DNA of 64,000 bases from Rheinheimera sp. 4Y26 (GCF_025245835.1 NZ_JAOBWS010000008.1:62001-126000), one strand, 5' to 3'. Counted from the stretch's first letter, positions 35,119 to 45,218 are shown. Numbers and translations are program-made. Notes: generated by a model not told the origin, from the sequence alone.

Positions 35119-37647
35119 TCAGGCCTGCTGCAAAGCGGCAATAAACTGGCGGCGTTTTTGCAGTTGCGTGGCGATTTGAGCCGCACTGATGCCATAACGC
35201 AGCAGCACTTCGTCGCTGATATCTATCACATCACCGACCCCCACCACACTCCATAACTCTTCTTCCAGCACCTTGGCTTTGTGAATGGCATACAGGCTGA
35301 CATAACCCAACTCTTTGGCGATGTAATCTGTGTCGGGCCGGCCGGTGCGGGACAAAAATACTTTAAAACAAAACAATAAATCCTGGTTGATGGCGTCCTG
35401 TACAAAACTTTGTCTGGCCTGACTGGTTTTTAATTCAAAATCAAATTCAGTGACAAAACTGGCTTCACTGCGTGCTGTGGCTGGCTGATAACGGATAAAG
35501 ACTTCATACAGCTTAGGCGCATCCTGACGTTTCATTGCTTTCAGCTGATTGGCAAAATTCAGGTTAGTGGCATTGTTTTTCAGCAGCGGCTGCAAGTTTA
35601 TTTTGCTGTTTTTGCCGCCGGCCAACCCCAGAATATAATGCAGGTTATTCGGTTCAGCACCGCGGCCTACCACATTCAGGTCATAACGAATGCCATGGCG
35701 GTGCATATAAAACGGCAGACTGTTTAACGCTTTAACGTACATATTGCGCAGCACGGTGCCAAGGCCGGCATACTTGGGCGTTTCTTCGGCCGGGGTCAGT
35801 TTGTCTTTGTTGCTTTTAATCAGCTGCTCAAAAAACAACCTTCCCTGATGTGGCTCTTCCTGCTCAAAAACTTTTAAGTTCATAATGAGCTGGCTTTTAC
35901 TGACCGCCATCACTTCATAATCCAGTTGTTGCAGGTCAAATTTACTGGAAATTTTTTGCATATCGGGCAAGGCCAGCCGGATATGTTCACCTTTTTGAAA
36001 ACTAACCGGCAGCGCTGTTTCCACTTGCAGACCTTTACTGGAAAAGTCGCGGGTGTGGGCTTCGAGCTGTTGGTCACCAAGTTGCAGCAGCACTTTGGTT
36101 TTATACAGATAGCGGGTTTCACCACGTAAATTGACGTACTGCAACGCCACGGCTTCCAGGGGGGGCAGTTGGTCGACTTTGGCATGGCCGAAAATTTTCA
36201 GTTGTGACAGCAAATTTTCGTCGTAGCGGATTTGCTGATACAAAGCGATATTTTCTTCAGTGGTGATGTCGGTCAGGCTGACAATATAACGAAAATCACG
36301 GATCAGATTCTGCACCAGTTGGGATGGCGGCTGATTCAGTTTGCTGACGTCCTGATCGGCGGTATTAGGCAGCGACAATAACTGATGGGCGTGCTCCGGA
36401 TGGGTGCGGTGCACCACCAGATGAAAAACACGGAAACTGGGTTTACGGGCGGCAAAACCAAAAAAAACTTTCTGTAGTTCAGGGAGTTGCTGCAGCTCGT
36501 CTGAAGTGGCGCTATAAAAAAACAGTTTGCCTTTGGCAGCATGGGTAAAACAATACAAAATGCAGGAGCGTTCTGCCGGCGCTTTTTGCAAACAGGCTTT
36601 TAATCTTTTGCCTGACAGCAGCTGCATCAGCACAGAACGTTGTTGTTCATCCTGAAAATACTGCACATGCTGGCGGTTATTCTCGGTGGTCATAGCGCAA
36701 ACCGGCACAGGTAAGCCGTCACGCACCGCCAGAAACACCGGTAAAGAGCTGATCCTGGGCAGGTAAAACTGCTCATACCCTTTGACCACAACCGCATCGA
36801 GTGTGTTGTCGAGGTTTACTTTATAACGTCTTTTATTGCCCTGAATAAACTGGCGTAAAAACTCGCTGAAACCATGCTCGTCGGCCATTGGCAACCTTTT
36901 GACTCTGGCATACACAGCACGATCAACCACCTCAGTGTCAATCACCTGATAAGGCACACCCTGACTGAGGCCTAAGGCAAATTCTTGCTCCAGACCTTTG
37001 AATGTAATGGCAATTTTTTGCCCTGCTGACAGCGATCTGCTACCAGGGATCTTCAGCTTGCTGCCGGAAACTGACAAATCGACTGTACTTGCCGGAAACA
37101 ATTCACCGTTTTCCAGTGCAATTTCGATGTCGATGGTGAAGTTCATCCGCTCTTCACCACGGCTGCAATAGCTGGCAAATTGCACCAGGGCAGGGCCGGT
37201 TTTGACTTGCTCAGGCTCCTGAGTTTCTACTACGGCTTGCGGCGGTGTTTCACCGGCAATAACCGCCTGTAATCTTTGTTCTGTTTCCTGTTTGTGCCTT
37301 ACTCTGTAGTTATTGTCGGTGTTCATCACCTCTTCAAACAAACCCATGGTAAAACGACCGTAACGTTTCAGGCCGCGTTCAAAGGCTTTAATGGCGGTAT
37401 CGTCCATATAATGGGTGCGGCCACCATGCTCATAAGGCCGCACTTCACCGTCTACTTTGCCCCGTAAATCGATGTAATAGCTGCAGGGCTGTCCCAAACG
37501 TTTCAGTTCCATTTTCAGCAGGAACTGTTTGGGTTTGGGCAGCTCTGAAGTCAGAATGCCAAACACCTCGTTAAACTCAGATGTGTTTATCAAGGGGATT
37601 AAGCGTTCGATCACGCCGATGTAAGGCAGTAAATCGGGTGTCGTCAT
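35119..37647 (-). CDS. Protein with two PilZ (c-di-GMP binding) domains
   Basis: An 842-residue cytoplasmic protein without membrane segments. Two PilZ domains are visible, each with both halves of the c-di-GMP motif: RGEER (R163-R167) with DLSVSG from D190, and RGETR (R508-R512) with DFSSKG from D534. The N-terminal 130 residues, the middle (about 270-480) and the C-terminal 220 residues are not assigned. The frame could extend to 37725; the ATG at 37647 (MTTPDLLPYIG) fits better but has no clear ribosome binding site. It is divergent from radA. It is likely a c-di-GMP effector; the output is unknown. Confidence 0.85.
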   Translation of the reverse strand: MTTPDLLPYIGVIERLIPLINTSEFNEVFGILTSELPKPKQFLLKMELKRLGQPCSYYIDLRGKVDGEVRPYEHGGRTHYMDDTAIKAFERGLKRYGRFTMGLFEEVMNTDNNYRVRHKQETEQRLQAVIAGETPPQAVVETQEPEQVKTGPALVQFASYCSRGEERMNFTIDIEIALENGELFPASTVDLSVSGSKLKIPGSRSLSAGQKIAITFKGLEQEFALGLSQGVPYQVIDTEVVDRAVYARVKRLPMADEHGFSEFLRQFIQGNKRRYKVNLDNTLDAVVVKGYEQFYLPRISSLPVFLAVRDGLPVPVCAMTTENNRQHVQYFQDEQQRSVLMQLLSGKRLKACLQKAPAERSCILYCFTHAAKGKLFFYSATSDELQQLPELQKVFFGFAARKPSFRVFHLVVHRTHPEHAHQLLSLPNTADQDVSKLNQPPSQLVQNLIRDFRYIVSLTDITTEENIALYQQIRYDENLLSQLKIFGHAKVDQLPPLEAVALQYVNLRGETRYLYKTKVLLQLGDQQLEAHTRDFSSKGLQVETALPVSFQKGEHIRLALPDMQKISSKFDLQQLDYEVMAVSKSQLIMNLKVFEQEEPHQGRLFFEQLIKSNKDKLTPAEETPKYAGLGTVLRNMYVKALNSLPFYMHRHGIRYDLNVVGRGAEPNNLHYILGLAGGKNSKINLQPLLKNNATNLNFANQLKAMKRQDAPKLYEVFIRYQPATARSEASFVTEFDFELKTSQARQSFVQDAINQDLLFCFKVFLSRTGRPDTDYIAKELGYVSLYAIHKAKVLEEELWSVVGVGDVIDISDEVLLRYGISAAQIATQLQKRRQFIAALQQA

Positions 37648-37742
37648 AAGGTGAGTGTCTGAGTCATAAAGACTTATTGTTGTGATACCATGTCTTACAT
37701 TAAAAGCAAAAATTATGCCTTTCAATTGTTTCGGTGAAAATT

Positions 37743-39110
37743 ATGGCCAAAGTAAAGACCGCTTACGTCTGTAACGATTGTGGTGCAGACTTTGTACGCT
37801 GGCAGGGACAGTGTACTGAATGTGGTGCCTGGAACACCATCAGCGAAGTGCGGATGCCTGCCATCAGCGCCAAAAGCAGCCGTAGTTTAGGGGGCGGTTA
37901 TGCCGGCGCCACTGTCGCCAAAGTGATGCGGCTTGATCAGGTGGATTTACAGGATGTACCGCGGTTTAGCTCTGGTTTTGCCGAATTTGACCGGGTGTTA
38001 GGCGGCGGTATAGTGCCAGGTTCTGCCATTTTAATTGGCGGGAGCCCGGGCGCTGGTAAAAGTACCCTATTGCTGCAAATTATGTGTTATCTGGCGGCGC
38101 AGGGGCCGGCGCTTTATGTCACAGGCGAAGAATCTTTGCAGCAGGTGGCGCTTCGGGCGCACCGGCTGGGATTGCCCACCAATCAGCTGAATATGCTGGC
38201 AGAAACTCAGGTGGAAACCATTTGTCAGCTGGCGCAGCAGGAAAAACCCCGCATTATGGTCATCGACTCTATTCAGGTGATGCAGATGATGGACATTCAA
38301 TCTGCACCAGGCAGCGTGTCACAAGTGCGTGAAAGTGCTGCTTTTTTGACGCGGTTTGCCAAGCAGCAGAATGTGGCTGTGATTATGGTCGGTCATGTCA
38401 CCAAAGACGGCTCTTTAGCAGGCCCCAAGGTGCTGGAACACTGTATTGACTGTTCTGTGATGCTTGAGGGCGATGGTGATAACAGATACCGCACTTTGCG
38501 CGGTACTAAAAACCGGTTTGGCGCCGTCAACGAACTGGGTGTGTTTGCCATGACAGGCCAGGGCATGAAAGAAGTAAAAAATCCTTCGGCTATTTTTTTA
38601 AACCGGGGCAAAGATGAAGCGGCCGGTAGTTTAGTGATGGTGTTGTGGGAAGGCACCCGGCCATTATTAGTGGAAATTCAGGGGCTGGTGGATTATTCGC
38701 CACTGAATAACCCACGCCGTGTCACTGTGGGGATGGAACAAAACCGCTTGTCGATGTTACTGGCGGTGATGCACCGCCATGCCGGTATTCAGATGTCGGA
38801 TCAGGATGTGTTTGTCAATGTCGTTGGGGGCGTCAAGGTCAATGAAACAGGCGCCGATCTGGCCACCTTACTGGCGCTGGTGTCGAGTTTTCGCAATAAA
38901 CCGCTGCCGGTTGATCTGGTGGTCTTTGGTGAGGTGGGTTTATCAGGTGAAATCCGCCCTGTGCCGAGCGGTCAGGAGAGGCTGCGTGAAGCGGCAAAAC
39001 ATGGTTTTAAACGCGCAATAGTGCCACTTGCCAATGTGCCAAAGGAGCCTATTGCCGGTATGACGGTGATTGGCGTACAAAAATTGCCGGAGGCGCTGGA
39101 CGCTTTATAG
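37743..39110 (+). CDS. radA: DNA repair protein RadA
   Basis: A 455-residue RecA-like ATPase that helps branch migration in recombination. The N-terminal zinc finger has C10, C13, C24 and C27. Walker A is GGSPGAGKS (99-107), the KNRFG motif is in GTKNRFGAVNELG, and a Lon-protease-like C-terminal domain follows. The ATG at 37743 starts the canonical MAKVKTAYVC; a GTG 9 bases earlier is less likely. It is preceded divergently by the double-PilZ gene. The 3' end leads into a short tandem repeat and a terminator. Confidence 0.98.
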   Translation: MAKVKTAYVCNDCGADFVRWQGQCTECGAWNTISEVRMPAISAKSSRSLGGGYAGATVAKVMRLDQVDLQDVPRFSSGFAEFDRVLGGGIVPGSAILIGGSPGAGKSTLLLQIMCYLAAQGPALYVTGEESLQQVALRAHRLGLPTNQLNMLAETQVETICQLAQQEKPRIMVIDSIQVMQMMDIQSAPGSVSQVRESAAFLTRFAKQQNVAVIMVGHVTKDGSLAGPKVLEHCIDCSVMLEGDGDNRYRTLRGTKNRFGAVNELGVFAMTGQGMKEVKNPSAIFLNRGKDEAAGSLVMVLWEGTRPLLVEIQGLVDYSPLNNPRRVTVGMEQNRLSMLLAVMHRHAGIQMSDQDVFVNVVGGVKVNETGADLATLLALVSSFRNKPLPVDLVVFGEVGLSGEIRPVPSGQERLREAAKHGFKRAIVPLANVPKEPIAGMTVIGVQKLPEALDAL

Positions 39111-39143
39111 GCCGGATTTTGTCGGCTGTGCAAGCGCGGCGAT

Positions 39144-39211
39144 GTAAAAAACGCAGCAATATAAAAAACGCAGCAATATAAAAAACGCAGCAATAAAAAA
39201 AACGCAGCAAT
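39144..39211. repeat. Four tandem copies of a 17-base repeat
   Basis: The unit ATAAAAAACGCAGCAAT occurs four times head to tail with no spacers. The two middle copies are exact; the outer two differ only in their first two bases. It fills the gap between the radA stop and its terminator. It is too short and spacerless to be a CRISPR array. Confidence 0.9.
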
Positions 39212-39238
39212 AAAAAAGGCCGTATCACGGCCTTTTTT
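39212..39238. terminator. Terminator between radA and bamD
   Basis: Arms AAAAAAGGCCG / CGGCCTTTTTT with loop TATCA. Symmetrical T runs serve both radA (plus) and bamD (minus). Confidence 0.88.
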
Positions 39239-39286
39239 GTCACTAATGCTTTATAGACGCAAAGCTGCTTTGTGAACCAAGCTTCG

Positions 39287-40054
39287 TTAGTTGGTGTTTT
39301 GTTCCGGCATCTCAGCCTGCGGGAAGTTCAGCGCTAACACTGCTTTGGCGTCGTCACGCAGTTTGGTTAAACCCAGCGCGTCGTAGCTTGTGATCATCAG
39401 TTGTAAAGCTTCAGGCACTTTTGATGAATCACGATAAAATTCAACGATATATTTAGCGCGGTTCGCGGCAGCTAAGTGAGCGCCACGACGGCTGTAATAA
39501 TCGGCCACCAGCATCTCATGACGCGCCATTTTTTCTTTAATAAAGACCATCCGCGCCTGACCATCGGCAGCGTATTTGCTGTTTGGATAGGTGCTTGTCA
39601 GAATTTTAAAGTCTTCAAATGCCTGTTTGGTGCTGGCCATATCGCGGTCTGCACGGTCAATGCCAAAAAACTCCTGAAATGCATTTTCATCGGCTTTCTG
39701 GTTAGTTAAACCACGCATGTAATAGACATAATCCAGATCCGGGTGATTTGGATTTAACCGGATAAAGCGGTCTATACTGGCCAGACATTGTTTAACGTCA
39801 CCTGACGCATGGTAAGCATAAATTAAATCGAGCTGAACCTGGCGTGCGATAGGACCAAAGGGAAAACGGCTTTCCATGGCTTTTAACAATTCGATGGCTC
39901 TGCTGTATAAACCAGAGTCGAGAATTTCTTTAGCGTCGTTATAAGCAGCTTGCGCTGACTGGTTAGTATTGACCAGCACTTCTTCTGATTTGTTGCCAGC
40001 ACAGGCGGTCAGGGCGGCAGAAACACACAAAACTACGAAAAATTTAGCTTTCAT
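39287..40054 (-). CDS. bamD: Outer-membrane assembly lipoprotein BamD
   Basis: A 255-residue lipoprotein with signal peptide and lipobox LTAC (mature Cys about residue 18), followed by TPR-like helices. It is the essential partner of BamA in outer-membrane protein insertion. The segments SRFPFGP, DLDYVYYMRGL and TSTYPNSKYAADG are typical. The ATG at 40054 is preferred to a GTG four codons earlier. It is divergent from rluD, as in E. coli. Confidence 0.96.
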   Translation of the reverse strand: MKAKFFVVLCVSAALTACAGNKSEEVLVNTNQSAQAAYNDAKEILDSGLYSRAIELLKAMESRFPFGPIARQVQLDLIYAYHASGDVKQCLASIDRFIRLNPNHPDLDYVYYMRGLTNQKADENAFQEFFGIDRADRDMASTKQAFEDFKILTSTYPNSKYAADGQARMVFIKEKMARHEMLVADYYSRRGAHLAAANRAKYIVEFYRDSSKVPEALQLMITSYDALGLTKLRDDAKAVLALNFPQAEMPEQNTN

Positions 40055-40179
40055 TGAAAAATCCACTACTACTTCAGCCGATTGGCTGTCTAGTCGTTCA
40101 TAAAATCGTTAAAATAGACGCAATACACCGATTCTAACCCAGACTGTTCGGGTATGCACACAGGATAACTGGTTCCGAC

Positions 40180-41154
40180 ATGACAAAACAGATAAAACTT
40201 GCAGAAATTGTACCTGACCATCTTTACGGCAAACGCTTAGATCAGGTGCTGGCAGAAATGTTCCCTGATTATTCACGTTCAAGAATAAAAGAATGGATTT
40301 TGGCTGGCTGGGTGCTGGTTAACGGCCGTGTCTGCGACGTGCCACGCGAAAAATTATTAGGTGGCGAAAATATTGAAATTAATGCGGAGCTGCCGGAAGA
40401 CGAGCGTTTTGACGCAGAACCTATCGAGCTGAATATTGTTTATGAAGATGAACATATTCTGGTGATCAACAAGCCGGCAGGTTTGGTGGTGCATCCTGGC
40501 GCTGGTAATCACGACGGCACCTTATTAAATGCGCTGCTGCATCATTGCCCGGGCATTGCCGAAGTGCCGCGCGCCGGTATTATTCACCGTCTTGATAAAG
40601 ACACCACAGGTTTAATGGTGGTTGCCAAAACCATTCCGGCGCAAACCCATCTGGTTGAGATGATGCAGCACCGTGAAATTACCCGTGAATACGAAGCTAT
40701 TGCTCATGGCTGTATGACAGCAGGTGGCATGGTGGATGAGCCTATTGGTCGTCACCCAACGAAAAGAACCCATATGGCTGTGACATCCAGTGGCAAACCA
40801 GCCGTGACTCACTACCGGGTGATGGAAAAATTCCGTAACCACACCAGGCTGCGGTTAAGGCTGGAAACCGGCCGTACCCACCAGATCCGGGTGCATATGA
40901 CCTACATTAACTACCCGCTGGTTGGTGACCCTGTGTATGCAGGCCGGCCGCGTCCTCCGCGTAAAGCCGATGAAAAACTGCTGGCTGTATTGCGCAACTT
41001 TAAACGTCAGGCACTGCATGCCGCTATGTTGCGTTTAGCGCACCCAATCACAGGCGAGCTGCTGGAATGGCATGCGCCAATTCCGCAGGATATGGTTGAG
41101 CTGACGTTGGCGCTGCGTGAAGACACCGCCATTCACGGTATGGACAATCAATAA
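40180..41154 (+). CDS. rluD: 23S rRNA pseudouridine synthase RluD
   Basis: A 324-residue enzyme making pseudouridines 1911, 1915 and 1917 in helix 69 of 23S rRNA. An S4 RNA-binding domain (about 18-75) precedes the synthase domain. The catalytic Asp is D139 in HRLDKDTTGLMVVAK. RTHQIRVHM is also canonical. Its stop overlaps the pgeF start by one base (TAATG). Confidence 0.97.
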   Translation: MTKQIKLAEIVPDHLYGKRLDQVLAEMFPDYSRSRIKEWILAGWVLVNGRVCDVPREKLLGGENIEINAELPEDERFDAEPIELNIVYEDEHILVINKPAGLVVHPGAGNHDGTLLNALLHHCPGIAEVPRAGIIHRLDKDTTGLMVVAKTIPAQTHLVEMMQHREITREYEAIAHGCMTAGGMVDEPIGRHPTKRTHMAVTSSGKPAVTHYRVMEKFRNHTRLRLRLETGRTHQIRVHMTYINYPLVGDPVYAGRPRPPRKADEKLLAVLRNFKRQALHAAMLRLAHPITGELLEWHAPIPQDMVELTLALREDTAIHGMDNQ

Positions 41155-41897
41155 TGTATGAACTTGGGTTTATTTATCCGGACTGGCCGGCACCTGCCAA
41201 TGTAAAAGCCTTGTGCACCAGCCGTTTGGGTGGCGTGTCACAGGGCGCTTATGCCAGTCTGAATCTTGCAACCCATGTTGGGGATGACATTGCTGCAGTG
41301 ATGCAAAACCGCTTGTTGTTAACACAGCAGGCGGATTTACCTGAGGAGCCGGTCTGGCTGAATCAGGTGCATGGCACTGAGGTGCTGGTGCTGGAGAACT
41401 GGCTGGGCGGCGTCACAGACGCTGACGCATCTTTTGCTCAGACTGCCGGTAAAGTTTGTGTGGTGGTGACAGCCGATTGTTTGCCTGTGCTGTTTTGTGA
41501 TCAACAAGGGCGACAGGTTGCGGCTGCTCATGCCGGCTGGCGTGGCTTGTGTAACGGCGTGCTCGAACAGACGTTACAGCATTTTGCCAAACCATCTGAG
41601 GTGATGGTTTGGCTTGGGCCTGCTATAGGTCCGGCTGCCTTTGAAGTGGGGGCTGAGGTGCGGCAGGCGTTTCTCCAGCAAGATGCAGCTGCTAACCGAG
41701 CTTTTGTGCCCACCGGCCATGGCAAGTATTTGGCAGATATTTATTTATTGGCACGGCAGCGTTTAACAGCGGCCGGCGTCACACAAATTTATGGTGGCAA
41801 TGATTGTACTGTCAGTGCACCACAGCAGTTTTTTTCCTACCGCCGTGACGGTCAAACCGGCCGTATGGCCAGTCTGATTTGGCTTAGCCAGAACTGA
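41154..41897 (+). CDS. pgeF: Polyphenol oxidase / purine nucleoside phosphorylase PgeF (YfiH)
   Basis: A 247-residue metal-binding protein of the YfiH/LACC1 family. H73 (NQVHGTEV), C109 (VTADCLPVLF) and H126 (AAHAGWRG) match the metal site. The E. coli protein edits incorrect L-Ser incorporation during peptidoglycan precursor synthesis, and relatives phosphorolyse purine nucleosides. The start is fused to the rluD stop (TAATG), and the rluD-pgeF-clpB order is conserved. Confidence 0.95.
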   Translation: MYELGFIYPDWPAPANVKALCTSRLGGVSQGAYASLNLATHVGDDIAAVMQNRLLLTQQADLPEEPVWLNQVHGTEVLVLENWLGGVTDADASFAQTAGKVCVVVTADCLPVLFCDQQGRQVAAAHAGWRGLCNGVLEQTLQHFAKPSEVMVWLGPAIGPAAFEVGAEVRQAFLQQDAAANRAFVPTGHGKYLADIYLLARQRLTAAGVTQIYGGNDCTVSAPQQFFSYRRDGQTGRMASLIWLSQN

Positions 41898-41910
41898 ACT
41901 TCAGCGTTTT

Positions 41911-41931
41911 TTTGACGGAAGTCAAATTTTT
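41911..41931 (+). terminator. Weak terminator after pgeF
   Basis: Inverted repeat TTTGAC / GTCAAA (4-base loop GGAA) followed by a T run, 13 bases after the pgeF stop. The stem is short and AT-rich. Confidence 0.4.
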
Positions 41932-41942
41932 GACGTTTGCTG

Positions 41943-41971
41943 CTTGAAAATGCAGCAAACGCCCTCCATCT
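41943..41971 (+). promoter_or_regulatory. clpB: Sigma-32 (heat shock) promoter of clpB
   Basis: CTTGAAA (41943-41949) and CTCCATCT (41964-41971), separated by 14 bases, match the RpoH consensus CTTGAAA and CCCCATnT. The -35 box is enclosed by a perfect 10-bp inverted repeat (41934-41943 and 41952-41961). Confidence 0.85.
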
Positions 41972-42007
41972 TAACTGCAACCTAGCTTGTTACTATGGAG
42001 TAACCTC

Positions 42008-44593
42008 ATGCGCTTAGAACGTTTTACCAGTAAATTTCAGGAAGCCATTGCCACAGCGCAATCTTTAGCGCTGGGCCGTGATCATCAATTTATCGAACCT
42101 GTGCACCTGATGCATGCCTTGCTGAATCAGGATGGCGGCAGTGTGCGCGACTTACTGAACAAAATTGGCACCAACCTGCACGAGCTGCGCTCAAAAGTGT
42201 CGCAGGCCATAGAGCGCCTGCCCAAGGTGGAAGGCAGCGAAGGCAATTTACAGCTGTCAAACGGCACCATTAACCTTTTGAACCTGTGTGATAAACTGGC
42301 GCAAAAACGCAAAGATCAGTTTATTTCCAGCGAGTTGTTTGTGCTGGCCGCTTGTGAAGACAAAGGTGAGCTCGGTGCTTTATTAAAACAACTCGCAGTC
42401 ACGAAAGAGGGCGTTGAGGCAGCTATTGAACAGCTGCGGGGCGGCCAGAAAGTGGATGACGCCAATGCCGAAGACACCCGCCAGGCGCTGACTAAATACA
42501 CCATAGATTTAACCGCCCGGGCCGAAGCCGGCAAACTCGACCCTGTGATAGGTCGCGACGAAGAAATTCGCCGTTGTGTGCAGGTATTGCAGCGCCGCAC
42601 CAAAAATAACCCGGTATTAATTGGTGAGCCTGGTGTAGGTAAAACGGCCATTGTGGAAGGTCTGGCACTGCGGATTGTCAATAAAGAAGTGCCTGAAGGG
42701 CTTAAAGACAAAAGGGTATTGTCGCTTGATTTAGGCGCGCTGCTGGCCGGTGCCAAATACCGCGGCGAGTTTGAAGAGCGTTTAAAAGCGGTGCTATCGG
42801 AGCTTGCCAAAGAAGAAGGCCAGGTCATTTTATTTATTGACGAAATTCATACCATGGTAGGCGCAGGCAAAGCCGATGGTGCCATGGATGCCGGCAATAT
42901 GCTCAAACCTGCACTGGCGCGCGGTGAACTGCACTGTTTAGGCGCTACCACTTTAGATGAATACCGCAAATATATTGAAAAAGACGCGGCGCTGGAGCGG
43001 CGTTTTCAAAAAGTGCTGGTGGAAGAACCTTCAGTGGAAGACACCATCGCCATTTTGCGCGGCTTAAAAGAGCGCTACGAGTTACACCATGGTGTGGATA
43101 TTACCGATCCGGCCATAGTGGCAGCGGCAACTTTGTCACACCGTTATGTCAGCGACCGGCAGTTACCAGATAAAGCCATTGATTTAATTGACGAAGCAGC
43201 GTCCAGCATCCGGATGCAAATGGACTCTAAGCCGGAGGAACTCGACCGCCTCGAGCGGCGTATTATTCAGTTAAAACTGGAAGACAACGCCCTTGCCAAA
43301 GAAACCGACGACGCCAGTAAAAAACGCCGTGATTTTATTCTGGAACAGATTGCTGAACTTGACAGTAAATACAACGAGTTAGACGAAGTCTGGAGCTCCG
43401 AAAAAGCAGCGCTACAGGGCACTCAGAGCATTAAAGCCGATTTAGAGCAAGCAAGACTGGATATGGAAGTGGCGCGCCGTGCCGGTGATTTAAATCGCAT
43501 GTCACAACTCAAATACGAGCGTATTCCGGAGCTGGAAAAACGGCTGGATTTAGCCGCTCAGGCTGAAATGCATGAAATGACTTTATTACGCAATAAAGTC
43601 ACTGAGACCGAAATTGCTGAGGTGTTGTCCAAGGCAACCGGCATTCCGGTCAGCAAAATGCTGGAAGGTGAGCGCGATAAACTGCTGAAAATGGAGCAGT
43701 CGCTGGCGCAACGAGTGATAGGTCAAACCGAAGCAGTGCTTGCTGTGTCAAACGCCATTCGCCGCTCCCGTGCCGGCCTTGCCGATCCAAACAAACCTAT
43801 AGGCTCATTTTTATTTTTAGGCCCGACAGGTGTAGGTAAAACAGAACTGACCAAAGCGCTGGCGCATTTCCTGTTTGACAGTGAAGATGCGATGGTGCGC
43901 ATTGATATGTCTGAGTTTATGGAAAAACATGCGGTGTCACGTTTAGTTGGTGCGCCTCCTGGATATGTTGGTTATGAAGAAGGTGGTTATTTAACCGAAG
44001 CGGTGCGTCGTCGCCCTTATTCAGTGATTTTGCTCGATGAGGTAGAAAAAGCGCATCCGGATGTGTTTAACATTTTGCTGCAGGTGCTGGATGATGGCCG
44101 TTTAACCGATGGTCAGGGCCGCACAGTAGATTTTAAAAATACTGTGATCATTATGACGTCCAACCTGGGCTCTGATTTAATTCAGGAGCATTACCACCAG
44201 CAAAGTTATGATGAGATGAAAGCGATGCTGATGGGCGTATTGAGCCAGCAGTTCAGACCTGAGTTTTTAAACCGGGTGGATGAAACTGTAGTGTTCCATC
44301 CGCTGGATCATGCACAGATCAAAAACATCGCTGGTATTCAGCTCAAACGTCTGGCACAGCGCCTGGCAGACCGGCAGATGACTTTGGAAGTGTCGGAAGC
44401 CGCACTGGAGAAAATTGCTGCTGTTGGGTTCGACCCGGTATTTGGTGCCCGTCCGCTGAAAAGAGCCATTCAGCAGTATGTGGAGAATACGCTGGCGCAG
44501 TCGCTGCTCAGAGGTGACATTCTGCCAAACTCTGTGGTCAGAGTGGACGTGAACGATGACCGCTTTGTGGTCAGTAGCAGAGCACAGGCGTAA
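42008..44593 (+). CDS. clpB: ATP-dependent disaggregase ClpB
   Basis: An 861-residue Hsp100 chaperone that extracts proteins from aggregates together with DnaK. It has the N-terminal Clp_N repeats (about 1-145), a first AAA+ domain with GEPGVGKT (206-213), a coiled-coil middle domain (about 410-520) and a second AAA+ domain with GPTGVGKT (605-612). The D2-small domain ends the protein. The ATG at 42008 ([10 protein letters not shown]) has GGAG upstream; an earlier in-frame start is rejected. A sigma-32 promoter and a strong terminator make it a single-gene heat-shock unit. Confidence 0.98.
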   Translation: MRLERFTSKFQEAIATAQSLALGRDHQFIEPVHLMHALLNQDGGSVRDLLNKIGTNLHELRSKVSQAIERLPKVEGSEGNLQLSNGTINLLNLCDKLAQKRKDQFISSELFVLAACEDKGELGALLKQLAVTKEGVEAAIEQLRGGQKVDDANAEDTRQALTKYTIDLTARAEAGKLDPVIGRDEEIRRCVQVLQRRTKNNPVLIGEPGVGKTAIVEGLALRIVNKEVPEGLKDKRVLSLDLGALLAGAKYRGEFEERLKAVLSELAKEEGQVILFIDEIHTMVGAGKADGAMDAGNMLKPALARGELHCLGATTLDEYRKYIEKDAALERRFQKVLVEEPSVEDTIAILRGLKERYELHHGVDITDPAIVAAATLSHRYVSDRQLPDKAIDLIDEAASSIRMQMDSKPEELDRLERRIIQLKLEDNALAKETDDASKKRRDFILEQIAELDSKYNELDEVWSSEKAALQGTQSIKADLEQARLDMEVARRAGDLNRMSQLKYERIPELEKRLDLAAQAEMHEMTLLRNKVTETEIAEVLSKATGIPVSKMLEGERDKLLKMEQSLAQRVIGQTEAVLAVSNAIRRSRAGLADPNKPIGSFLFLGPTGVGKTELTKALAHFLFDSEDAMVRIDMSEFMEKHAVSRLVGAPPGYVGYEEGGYLTEAVRRRPYSVILLDEVEKAHPDVFNILLQVLDDGRLTDGQGRTVDFKNTVIIMTSNLGSDLIQEHYHQQSYDEMKAMLMGVLSQQFRPEFLNRVDETVVFHPLDHAQIKNIAGIQLKRLAQRLADRQMTLEVSEAALEKIAAVGFDPVFGARPLKRAIQQYVENTLAQSLLRGDILPNSVVRVDVNDDRFVVSSRAQA

Positions 44594-44643
44594 ACTGGTC
44601 GCCACCGGTGAAAAACCAGTGCCCCAGGTGCTGGTTCTCAGAT

Positions 44644-44673
44644 AAAAAAGAGCTGCAATGCAGCTCTTTTTTT
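44644..44673. terminator. Terminator between clpB and the DUF4124 gene
   Basis: Palindromic stem AGAGCTGCA / TGCAGCTCT flanked by an A run and a T run. It works for clpB (plus) and the DUF4124 gene (minus). Confidence 0.88.
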
Positions 44674-44710
44674 GTGATTTAAATTGAGAGGGCTCAGGGG
44701 CAGGTTTTGC

Positions 44711-45106
44711 TTAACGGCTTGCCGGATCGTCACAGAATAAATTAATTTGTTGTTCGGCCAGGGTACGCTGTGCATCCATTTGCGCATCGGTCAGCTGCTG
44801 TTTGCTGCCATCTTCCATATCAATAAATACCGGTAAATCCTGTTGCAGAATTTTCAGATTTTTGCGGGCTTTTTCGCAGCTGGCCGCTCTTGCCTGCTGC
44901 TCTTCGGTGGTTTTTTTCTGTGGTTTTATGGCCGCTGTTTGCTGTGCCGGGCCTATCACGACGGTTTCGTATTCCACACCTTGGGGTGGTAACTGACTGA
45001 CATGCAAAGTGTTGTTTTTATCACGCCACTGGTACATCACTTGTTCTGCCGCCCAAAGATCACAGCAAAACCAAAACGACATCAAAAGCAAAAACATTGT
45101 TTTCAT
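44711..45106 (-). CDS. DUF4124-domain secreted protein
   Basis: A 131-residue protein with a signal peptide (about residues 1-19, ending at WAA). A DUF4124-like beta domain follows from the VMYQWRDKNNTLHVSQLPPQG segment. A Lys/Glu-rich helix with two cysteines (ASCEKARK, LFCDDP) ends it. DUF4124 proteins are periplasmic or secreted and of unknown role. It is a single gene. Confidence 0.82.
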   Translation of the reverse strand: MKTMFLLLMSFWFCCDLWAAEQVMYQWRDKNNTLHVSQLPPQGVEYETVVIGPAQQTAAIKPQKKTTEEQQARAASCEKARKNLKILQQDLPVFIDMEDGSKQQLTDAQMDAQRTLAEQQINLFCDDPASR

Positions 45107-45218
45107 AAAGGCCTCTGTCGGATTGCAGCAGACTGAATTTCAAGTGTAACGAACATTGGCAAAATTGCCTCTGCCCCAGCAAAATTCAGTCTGCGCATAA
45201 GCCTTTGTGTTTTAGGCT

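Noticed and set aside
39144-39211. CRISPR-like array
   Set aside because: The 17-base units are head to tail with no spacers, and no cas genes are nearby. It is a simple tandem repeat.
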